From NCBI GenBank assembly GCA_025981625.1, contig JAICXF010000082.1, positions 1-5,065 of the forward strand: 5,065 nucleotides of DNA, written 5' to 3'. Position 1 is the first letter of the stretch. Each line of letters starts with the position of its first letter. A program made the position numbers and the translations under genes. This document shows, one piece after another, positions 1 to 5,065 of this stretch. Below the pieces are notes generated by a model that was not told the origin of the DNA, did no database searches, and saw only the letters and a list, made by a program, of their open reading frames with translations. The DNA is from Sphingomonas sp. GTDB lineage: Bacteria > Pseudomonadota > Alphaproteobacteria > Sphingomonadales > Sphingomonadaceae.

Positions 1-1
1 G

Positions 2-78
2 TGGTCGGGGAGAGAGGATTCGAACCTCCGGCCCCTGCCTCCCGAAGACAGTGCTCTACCAGGCTGAGCTACTCCCCG
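2..78 (-). tRNA. tRNA-Pro, anticodon CGG
   Basis: Read on the minus strand this is a complete cloverleaf. It has acceptor arm CGGGGAG paired with CTCCCCG, D-stem GCTC/GAGC with loop AGCCTGGTA, anticodon stem CTGTC/GGCAG with loop TTCGGGA, variable loop GGGCC, T-stem GGAGG/CCTCT with loop TTCGAAT, discriminator A and an encoded CCA at 4-2. The anticodon is CGG (plus-strand 44-42), which reads the proline codon CCG. The first pair C1-G72 with A73 is characteristic of bacterial tRNA-Pro and supports the identity. CCG is expected to be a common codon in such a GC-rich genome. It lies 88 bp downstream of the reductase gene on the same strand and could be read through from it; I see no clear promoter of its own. 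Confidence 0.96.
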
Positions 79-85
79 ACCGGAA

Positions 86-115
86 CCCGCTTGAGTGCGA
101 CCAGGTCGCGGCGGG
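86..115 (-). other. Small inverted repeat between reductase gene and tRNA-Pro
   Basis: CCCGC (86-90) can pair with GCGGG (111-115). Between them GCGACC (97-102) and GGTCGC (104-109) form a near-perfect 13-nt palindrome. On the minus strand this is a GC-rich stem between the reductase stop codon and the 5' end of the tRNA. No T-run follows it on the minus strand, so it is not a classical intrinsic terminator. It could be a weak transcript-end or processing structure, or chance in GC-rich DNA. Confidence 0.3.
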
Positions 116-166
116 AGCCAAGGCCGCGGCTAGATAGAAGGGGGCTGCGATTAGCGCAACCGCCAA

Positions 167-1465
167 TCAGCGCCCGATCGTCCGCAGCCACTGCTCGTGA
201 CGGACGAATTTCTCGCGCGGGCTTCCGGGGCGAGCGTTGGCGGCCTCCGTCTCCTCTATCCGCCGCCAGTCGTCATAGTCGGTCGGCATCACGCCGCGGC
301 CGGCAAGCAATTGCTTGAGGCCCTCGGCGCCCTGGCGATCGCTTGAGCTGTCCGATGGCATTGCCGCGGCGATCCGGTCGGCGACCTCATAGCCGTCGGG
401 CCGGTTGGTCCCGATCGTGCCGCTGGGGCCCCGGCGCGCCCACCCAACCGCGTAGAGCCGGTCGGCGATGCGGCCGCTCTCGTTGACGAACTTGCCGTTT
501 GCGAACGGAACGTCCCCGATCGGCGACGTCGAATAGCCGATCGCGCTGATCACCAGCGAAGTGGGAACGGCGTAGGTTTCGCCGGTGCCGCGGGCGGCGC
601 CCTTTTCGTCGAGTTCGGTCCGCTCGACGATGACCCGCTCAACCCTCGCTTTGCCCTCGATCGCGACTGGCCTGGCGAAGAAATCGAAGATCATTCGCTT
701 GGGCTTGTCCTCGGCAAGATCCGCGAAGGAGCGCAGCAGGGTTACGGACTTGCGCAGCCCCGGCTCGAGCGCTTCGTCGGATTCGACCGGCGGGAAATCG
801 GCCAAATCGACCACCGGGACGGCAGCTTCGAGGTGGCCGAGTTCGCCGAGCTCCTTCGGAGTCATGGCGATCTGGTGAGGCCCGCGCCGGCCGAGGATCG
901 TCACGGTCCGGAGCGCAGATTTGTCGAGCGCGTCCAACGCATGCCCGACGATGTCCGACCCTTCGAACTCATGACGCGTCTTGGACAGGATGCGGGCGCA
1001 ATCGAGGGCGACGTTGCCGTTGCCGATCACCGCGGCGCCCGCGCCGCCGAGGAACGGGTCGAGGTCGGCGAAATCCGGGTGCCCGTTATACCAGCCGACG
1101 AACTCGGCCGAGCCGATAACACCCGGCAGATCCTCGCCCGGGATGCCGAGCTTGCGATCGTGCGGCGCGCCCGTTGCGAGGATCACCGCGTCATAGAGAT
1201 CGAGCAGCTTGGCAACCGAAACGTCGCGGCCGACGGTGACATTGCCGATGAAGTCGACACCGGCACTCTCGGCCACCTTGTCGTAGCGCTTGCTGACCGC
1301 CTTCAGCGACTGGTGGTCGGGGGCGACCCCGAACCGGATGAGGCCGTAAGGAACCGGATAGCGGTCGATGATGTCGATGCGCGCCTGATCGCCGTACGCC
1401 TTCTCCAGCGCCTCGGCGGTGTAGAAGCCGGCGGGACCCGAACCGACAATCGCGAAATGCCGCAT
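167..1465 (-). CDS. fprA: FAD-dependent ferredoxin-NADP+ reductase, adrenodoxin reductase/FprA type
   Basis: The product is a 432-residue flavoprotein predicted to pass electrons between NADP(H) and a ferredoxin in the cytoplasm. The N-terminal FAD-binding Rossmann motif GSGPAG is at residues 8-13, followed by the family-typical YPVPYGLIRFGVAPDH at 36-51. The second nucleotide fold has VIGNGNVALDCARIL at 146-160, the NADP(H) glycine motif, then GRRGPHQIAMTPKELGELG at 192-210. The C-terminal FAD signature GWARRGPSGTIGTN is at 341-354. Length fits the family (about 430-460 residues), and the gene appears intact. The open frame extends 88 codons further upstream, but that part is low-complexity Arg/Cys-rich translation of the adjacent repeat and gene. 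The start at 1465 has an AGGAGG ribosome site and puts the FAD motif at the usual distance from the N terminus. It lies downstream of the PHA_gran_rgn gene on the same strand, with a repeat element between them. The physiological ferredoxin partner cannot be told from this window. Confidence 0.93.
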   Translation of the reverse strand: MRHFAIVGSGPAGFYTAEALEKAYGDQARIDIIDRYPVPYGLIRFGVAPDHQSLKAVSKRYDKVAESAGVDFIGNVTVGRDVSVAKLLDLYDAVILATGAPHDRKLGIPGEDLPGVIGSAEFVGWYNGHPDFADLDPFLGGAGAAVIGNGNVALDCARILSKTRHEFEGSDIVGHALDALDKSALRTVTILGRRGPHQIAMTPKELGELGHLEAAVPVVDLADFPPVESDEALEPGLRKSVTLLRSFADLAEDKPKRMIFDFFARPVAIEGKARVERVIVERTELDEKGAARGTGETYAVPTSLVISAIGYSTSPIGDVPFANGKFVNESGRIADRLYAVGWARRGPSGTIGTNRPDGYEVADRIAAAMPSDSSSDRQGAEGLKQLLAGRGVMPTDYDDWRRIEETEAANARPGSPREKFVRHEQWLRTIGR

Positions 1466-1469
1466 TGCG

Positions 1470-1475
1470 CCTCCT
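1470..1475 (-). promoter_or_regulatory. Ribosome binding site of the ferredoxin-NADP+ reductase gene
   Basis: A perfect AGGAGG on the minus strand ends 4 nt before the ATG at 1465-1463. It fixes the start there and rules out the longer upstream extension of the frame. It lies only 2 bp from the edge of the repeat element at 1478-1600, so folding of that element in mRNA could bring structure close to this site. Confidence 0.8.
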
Positions 1476-1477
1476 AT

Positions 1478-1600
1478 TCCTCCCTGTTGCGTAGCAATGG
1501 GGAGGTGGCAGCGCAAAGCGCTGACGGAGGGGCCGGCCCCTCCACCACTCGCTCTTCGGCGAGCGGTCCCCCTCCCCGCCGCCTGCGGCGACAGGGAGGA
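1478..1600. repeat. 123-bp nested inverted-repeat element with several hairpins
   Basis: The outer arms TCCTCCCTGTTGC (1478-1490) and GCGACAGGGAGGA (1588-1600) are inverted complements at 12 of 13 positions. A second nested pair is GGGGAGG (1499-1505) with CCTCCCC (1571-1577). Inside are small hairpins: TTGC-GTA-GCAA (1487-1497), CAGCGC-AAA-GCGCTG (1509-1523), the perfect palindrome GGAGGGGCCGGCCCCTCC (1526-1543), CTCGC-TCTTCG-GCGAG (1548-1563) and CGCCGC-CT-GCGGCG (1577-1590). The end hairpins compete with the outer arms for a few bases. The element almost fills the gap between the stop of the PHA_gran_rgn gene (1602) and the ribosome site of the reductase (1470-1475). I recall similar intergenic palindromic elements as common in sphingomonad genomes, but cannot verify family membership here. 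It has no T-tract and no open frame of its own. Confidence 0.82.
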
Positions 1601-1601
1601 G

Positions 1602-1919
1602 CTAGGATTTCGTATGATCCTCCAGCAGCACGCTGCCCTTCTTCTGCAGCGCCGCCTGCACGAGCCCCGAGAACATGCCGAGCATGCCGGGCAGCAGCAC
1701 CTTGAGGTGCACCTTCGTCTCCTGGACATCGATGGTCGCGTTTACCGCTTCGCCCATCGCGCTGACCTGCAGGTTCAGCTGGTCGCCGGTCCAGCCCGAC
1801 TGCACATGGGCGCCGCCGGGGATATGCTCCTGCAGCTTGTGGATGTTGTTGGCGATCCGACGCCGGGCTTCGTCCTTGCCGAGGTTGTGCGGCAGGTCGA
1901 TGTCGATGGGCTGAGTCAT
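1602..1919 (-). CDS. PHA_gran_rgn (polyhydroxyalkanoic acid system) family protein
   Basis: This is a 105-residue soluble protein recognised as the small family labelled polyhydroxyalkanoic acid system protein (PHA_gran_rgn). The N-terminal half, residues 5-35, is IDIDLPHNLGKDEARRRIAN followed by a helix, matching the family pattern of a strand then Lys/Glu-Ala-Arg-rich helix. Next comes W43-TGD with alternating strands (residues 46-76), including a VNATIDVQ segment. The C-terminal helix starts at LLPGML (75-80). There is no signal peptide or membrane segment. The family name comes from linkage to polyhydroxyalkanoate granule genes in some bacteria; the biochemical role is poorly known, and no phaC, phaP or phaR gene is nearby here. 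The upstream 20 nt contain no purine-rich ribosome site, so the ATG at 1919 may be used on a short or leaderless mRNA. It is the first gene of a minus-strand pair with the reductase. Confidence 0.85.
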   Translation of the reverse strand: MTQPIDIDLPHNLGKDEARRRIANNIHKLQEHIPGGAHVQSGWTGDQLNLQVSAMGEAVNATIDVQETKVHLKVLLPGMLGMFSGLVQAALQKKGSVLLEDHTKS

Positions 1920-1930
1920 TGCTGCGATGT

Positions 1931-1954
1931 CGCCCGCTGTTCAGCGCTTTTCAA
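1931..1954 (-). promoter_or_regulatory. Candidate minus-strand promoter for the PHA_gran_rgn/reductase pair
   Basis: On the minus strand TTGAAA (1954-1949) is a good -35 match. The position 17 bp downstream reads GACATC, a poor -10 box. The -35 overlaps the candidate -35 of the opposite-strand promoter, so if both are real the two divergent genes compete for the same 6-7 bp. The weak -10 keeps confidence low. The 60-bp gap is the only intergenic room for a promoter of this unit. Confidence 0.22.
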
Positions 1955-1975
1955 GCCGCGCCGTGCGAGTATCAT
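1948..1975 (+). promoter_or_regulatory. Candidate promoter of the M15 peptidase gene
   Basis: TTTTCA (1948-1953) and TATCAT (1970-1975) are separated by 16 bp and match the -35 TTGACA and -10 TATAAT boxes at 4 and 5 of 6 positions. Transcription would begin at about 1981-1983, on top of the two candidate ATG codons, implying a leaderless or near-leaderless mRNA. This agrees with the lack of a Shine-Dalgarno sequence. Inferred from motif match only. Confidence 0.35.
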
Positions 1976-1982
1976 CCTGATG

Positions 1983-2810
1983 ATGAGACGACTTCTTCTG
2001 GCACTGGCGGCGCTCGCCGCACCCGCGGCCGCGCAAACGGTCACCCCGGTCCCGGCCCCGGCCCCGACACCGCCGACCGCACCGGCTACAGCGCAGCCGT
2101 GGGATCCTGTCGGGCCTTATATTACCGCCGGACAGGACGAGCCCGGCTACCGCTCATGGTATCTCGCCGATGCCTCGCGGCCCGGTCAGGTGAAGGCGTT
2201 CAACGACTATCTTGTGGCGGCAGACGTCGGCGGCGTCCTGCCGACGTGGCAGCTGCTGCGCACCGCGACCGCATGGAAGGATTGCGGCGGCCAGCCCTTC
2301 GAAGTGCCGCCGAGCAGCGAATGGCCGCACATGGTGCAGACACTGCGGTATGTGCGTGACTACGTGGTTCCTGCGGTCGGCCCGGTGGAGGCGGTATCGG
2401 TCTATCGCAATCCCCAGCTCAACGTCTGTGCCGGCGGAGCGCCGGAAAGCGCTCACAAGCTGGATTCGGCGATCGACATGGTGCCGTTGCGGCCGATCGA
2501 CCGGGTAACGCTGATGCGAAAGCTGTGCGGCGCCCATTCGGAGCATGGCGGTCCATACAACGCCGGCCTGGGCTTCTATGCCTACCTGCGCTTCCACGTC
2601 GACAGCATGAAGTACCGCCGCTGGAACATGGACCCGGCCGTGGCCGCCGAATGCCCACCGATCGTTCAGCCTGGAGATGCCGGCTCGGTCGGCCAGCCGC
2701 TGCCGCCGCAGATACCGCCGATCGCCAGCTCGTCGGGCCCGCCGCCGCTCACGCCAGCCGTATCAGCCCCGGCGGCGAGCGGCACACCAGAGGTCAGTCC
2801 GCGCCGCTAG
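1983..2810 (+). CDS. Exported M15-type (D-Ala-D-Ala carboxypeptidase-like) zinc peptidase
   Basis: The 275-residue precursor starts with a signal peptide: basic MRR, hydrophobic LLLALAALAAPAAA, likely cleaved after A17 before Q18. A Pro/Ala-rich segment follows (19-40), then a folded domain of about 41-225 and a second Pro-rich tail (226-275). The core motif is YRNPQLN (141-147), GGAPESAHKLDSAID (151-165) and FHVDSMKYRRW (204-214). By comparison with M15 peptidases, H158, D165 and H205 are the likely zinc ligands. The SxHxxGxAxD motif carries D161 where glycine is usual. Four cysteines (101, 149, 182, 224) suit disulfides in the periplasm. The family trims peptidoglycan stem peptides; the exact substrate is not shown here. 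Two tandem ATGs occur (1980 and 1983) with no Shine-Dalgarno; 1983 was chosen because it fits the candidate transcription start, and 1980 adds one Met. The frame extending up from 1497 crosses the repeat and the opposite-strand gene and is not credible. The stop overlaps that of the convergent transporter. Confidence 0.85.
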   Translation: MRRLLLALAALAAPAAAQTVTPVPAPAPTPPTAPATAQPWDPVGPYITAGQDEPGYRSWYLADASRPGQVKAFNDYLVAADVGGVLPTWQLLRTATAWKDCGGQPFEVPPSSEWPHMVQTLRYVRDYVVPAVGPVEAVSVYRNPQLNVCAGGAPESAHKLDSAIDMVPLRPIDRVTLMRKLCGAHSEHGGPYNAGLGFYAYLRFHVDSMKYRRWNMDPAVAAECPPIVQPGDAGSVGQPLPPQIPPIASSSGPPPLTPAVSAPAASGTPEVSPRR

Positions 2811-4141
2811 GCGGGCTGGGCTGCGTAAGGCAAGTCGGCAAGCGCAGCAGCCCGCAGCTTGATGGGCGCGCTTTCGCGGATCGCGAGCATCGCCGCGATG
2901 CCGATCAGCGACACGCCTGTCAGGTACCAGGCGATCGCCATCGGGCTTCCGGTGACGTGAAGAATCCAGGTGATCACGAGCTGGGTCGACCCGCCGAGCA
3001 GCGCGACCGGCAGCGCATAGACCAGCGCAAACACCCGGGCACGCACCGCTTTGGGCAGGCTTTCGCTGATTGCGGCGTAGACGGCACCGTACATGTACAT
3101 CGACAGAAACGAGAGGATGAGGTTGGCGCCGATGAAGCTGACCGCGTCGCGCTCGGTCGTGAGCCAGAGGAAGCAGGGCACGATCAGGACGCAAAACAGC
3201 GCCTGCGGGGCAAGCATGACATGCCGCCGACCGCGGCGATCGCTGACGATGCCGCCGATGATCACGGCGACGACTCCAATGGCATTATTGGCAAACTCAC
3301 CGGCCATTGAAAGGCTCGACGACAAATGCAGCGTGCGCTGGCCGAAGGTCGCCATGTACTGAAAGATGTAGGTGGCAATCGTGCCGGTGCCCATGATCGT
3401 CAAGCCGCAGACGATCGGCCGCAAGTAGGAGCGGACGCCGGCGTGGCCGAGGGGCGTGGCTTCGGGCTGGTCGAGCGTTTCCGGCAGTGATCTGCGAACG
3501 TAGAGGGCCAAGGGCACGATGGTGACGCCGAGAGCGAGGGCAATGCGCCAGCCGAACACCGACAATTGAACGTCGGTGAGGATCAGCGTGAGAAAGAGGC
3601 CAACAGCGGCGCCGAGCGACGCCGCGATCCCCTGACTTGCGCCCTGCCAGCTCATCGCGAAGGCACGCCGGTCCGGATCGGCGCTCTCCATCATGTAGAT
3701 CGTCGCCGAGCCGACTTCCCCACCGAGCGCGAAGCCCTGGATCATGCGCGCGATCACGGCGATGACGGGCGCGGCATAGCCAATGGTCGCATAACCGGGT
3801 GTCACCACCAGCAGGACGATGCCGAAGCCCATCATGCTCATGCTGATCATCATCGCCGGTTTCCTGCCGACCCGGTCCGCATAAGTGCCGAGCACGAACG
3901 CGCCGAGTGGCCGCGTCAGGAACCCGGCGAAGAAGGTCGCAAGCGCCCCCATCAAGCTCAAAAAGCTGCTGTGCGACGGAAAGAAGGTATTGCCGATCTG
4001 AACGGCGAAGAAGGCGAACGTGATGAAGTCGAAGAATTCCAGCCCGTTGCCCAGGGTCGCCGCGACGACCGCGCGGCGGCGAAGCGCCTGCGTCATGCTC
4101 AACTCGGAAGCAGGTGGCACGCCCGCGATCGGCACGTCCAT
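2807..4141 (-). CDS. MFS transporter, metabolite:H+ symporter (MHS) family, citrate-symporter-like
   Basis: This is a 444-residue inner-membrane protein with about 12 hydrophobic segments, the usual MFS length. The first half has helix 1 with LGNGLEFFDF (30-39), the loop 2-3 motif GTYADRVGRK (85-94) and the MHS-type RMIQGFALGGEVGSA (132-146). GWRIALALGVTIVPLALYVRRSLPET (198-221, helix 6 into the central loop) is also typical. The second half repeats the loop motif as GGIVSDRRGRR (296-306). The segment around 346-400 (MYMYGAVYAAISESLPKAVRAR, then GGSTQLVITWILHVTG) most resembles citrate or tricarballylate proton symporters from memory. The substrate is therefore probably an organic acid, taken up with protons, but specificity is inference. 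The ATG at 4141 has a GGGGAG ribosome site 6 nt upstream; an internal Met16 would also retain all helices but lacks that support. No catabolic genes lie beside it. The stop codon overlaps that of the convergent M15 gene. Confidence 0.9.
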   Translation of the reverse strand: MDVPIAGVPPASELSMTQALRRRAVVAATLGNGLEFFDFITFAFFAVQIGNTFFPSHSSFLSLMGALATFFAGFLTRPLGAFVLGTYADRVGRKPAMMISMSMMGFGIVLLVVTPGYATIGYAAPVIAVIARMIQGFALGGEVGSATIYMMESADPDRRAFAMSWQGASQGIAASLGAAVGLFLTLILTDVQLSVFGWRIALALGVTIVPLALYVRRSLPETLDQPEATPLGHAGVRSYLRPIVCGLTIMGTGTIATYIFQYMATFGQRTLHLSSSLSMAGEFANNAIGVVAVIIGGIVSDRRGRRHVMLAPQALFCVLIVPCFLWLTTERDAVSFIGANLILSFLSMYMYGAVYAAISESLPKAVRARVFALVYALPVALLGGSTQLVITWILHVTGSPMAIAWYLTGVSLIGIAAMLAIRESAPIKLRAAALADLPYAAQPA

Positions 4142-4147
4142 CCGATT

Positions 4148-4153
4148 CTCCCC
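4148..4153 (-). promoter_or_regulatory. Ribosome binding site of the MHS transporter gene
   Basis: GGGGAG on the minus strand (inside GAGGGGAG, 4155-4148) ends 6 nt before the ATG at 4141-4139. It supports this start rather than the internal Met16 codon. Confidence 0.7.
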
Positions 4154-4167
4154 TCAATGTCGGCAAG

Positions 4168-4207
4168 ATGACAGATTTGGAACGTCTCGTCAGTTAATTC
4201 TGTTAAC
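4168..4207 (-). promoter_or_regulatory. Candidate transporter promoter with overlapping GTTAA inverted repeat
   Basis: On the minus strand TTAACT (4197-4192) and TGTCAT (4173-4168), 18 bp apart, each match sigma-70 boxes at 4 of 6 positions. They would start transcription near 4161, about 20 nt before the transporter ATG. The -35 side overlaps an inverted repeat, GTTAA (4193-4197), TTCTG, TTAAC (4203-4207), in a locally AT-rich patch. The same patch also reads as two GTTAA direct copies 9 bp apart. It could be an operator for the transporter, or simply AT-rich promoter sequence. Low confidence for both roles. Confidence 0.25.
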
Positions 4208-4232
4208 CGCTGCGCATGGAGGCAGGTCGCGT

Positions 4233-4261
4233 CTTGTGTTGCCGATTTGCCACACCCATAT
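4233..4261 (+). promoter_or_regulatory. Candidate RpoH (sigma-32) heat-shock promoter of clpB
   Basis: CTTGTGT (4233-4239), a 14-bp spacer, then ACCCATAT (4254-4261) closely matches the heat-shock consensus CTTGAAA, 13-14 bp, CCCCATnT. The -10 half matches at 7 of 8 positions and the -35 half at 5 of 7. Transcription would begin near 4268, leaving a leader of about 20 nt before the clpB ATG at 4290. clpB is a classical RpoH target, so location and gene function agree. Alphaproteobacterial RpoH promoters often read CCATAT in the -10, as here. Confidence 0.72.
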
Positions 4262-4289
4262 CCGACGCGACAAAGAAGGGTGATCAGCA

Positions 4290-5065
<776 letters not shown>

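Noticed and set aside
124..131. Palindrome GCCGCGGC downstream of the reductase gene
   Set aside because: An 8-bp GC palindrome is expected by chance in this base composition and has no associated signal.
1..318. Plus-strand open frame of 105 codons crossing the tRNA
   Set aside because: It reads through a complete tRNA gene on the other strand and into the reductase 3' end. The protein is Arg/Ser-rich with no domain character.
1526..1590. Intrinsic terminator after the PHA_gran_rgn gene
   Set aside because: The hairpins are strong, but no T-run follows on either strand, and the structure looks like a whole repeat element rather than a terminator.
833..1705. 290-codon plus-strand frame opposite the reductase
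   Set aside because: It is a mirror frame of a clear flavoprotein gene in GC-rich DNA, and it ends in the repeat with no recognisable domain.
1466..1729. 88-codon N-terminal extension of the reductase frame
   Set aside because: It is the translation of the repeat element and part of the preceding gene in another frame, Arg/Cys-rich. The ATG at 1465 has a perfect ribosome site and the FAD motif at the proper distance.
1497..1979. Upstream extension of the M15 peptidase frame
   Set aside because: It would place a signal peptide in the middle of a protein and runs antisense to the PHA_gran_rgn gene and through the repeat.
2030..2100. Tandem-repeat tract of CCGGCCC type
   Set aside because: It encodes the Pro/Ala-rich linker of the exported peptidase and is explained by that codon usage rather than a separate repeat.
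2525..3310. Plus-strand frame of 261 codons over the M15 and transporter 3' ends
   Set aside because: It is a charged, low-complexity shadow product overlapping two well-supported genes.
3297..4171. Long frames on both strands inside the transporter gene (minus 3297-4166 and plus 3566-4171)
   Set aside because: Both are Arg/His/Asp-rich shadow translations of a membrane protein gene and lack hydrophobic segments or motifs.

Overview
This window looks like ordinary chromosomal DNA from a high-GC alphaproteobacterium, most likely of the order Sphingomonadales. That placement rests on GC-rich third codon positions, the protein style, the PHA_gran_rgn-type small protein, and a multi-hairpin intergenic element of a kind I recall from sphingomonad genomes. 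It is inference from sequence style, because no searches were possible.

Layout from left to right. A tRNA-Pro(CGG) gene lies on the minus strand at 2-78. Upstream of it in the minus-strand direction is an adrenodoxin-reductase/FprA-type ferredoxin-NADP+ reductase (167-1465). Upstream of that is a 105-residue PHA_gran_rgn family protein (1602-1919). These two minus-strand genes are separated by a 123-bp nested inverted-repeat element (1478-1600) that almost fills the gap. A 60-bp divergent intergenic region then leads to a plus-strand gene (1983-2810) for an exported, proline-rich M15-type zinc peptidase. This gene converges on an MHS-family MFS transporter (2807-4141, minus), and the two stop codons overlap in a shared CTAG. 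A 148-bp divergent intergenic region carries a good candidate RpoH (sigma-32) promoter and leads into clpB (from 4290, plus), which runs off the right edge after 258 codons.

The genes do not form one pathway. The likely transcription units are PHA_gran_rgn protein plus reductase (minus), the M15 peptidase alone (plus), the transporter alone (minus) and clpB under heat-shock control (plus). No mobile element, CRISPR array or defence cassette is visible, and there is no gene-free stretch over 300 bases. I see no convincing undescribed multi-gene system. The structures most worth a second look are the repeat element inside the minus-strand pair, the SD-less divergent starts around 1919-1983, the altered zinc-motif glycine in the M15 protein, and the clpB promoter.
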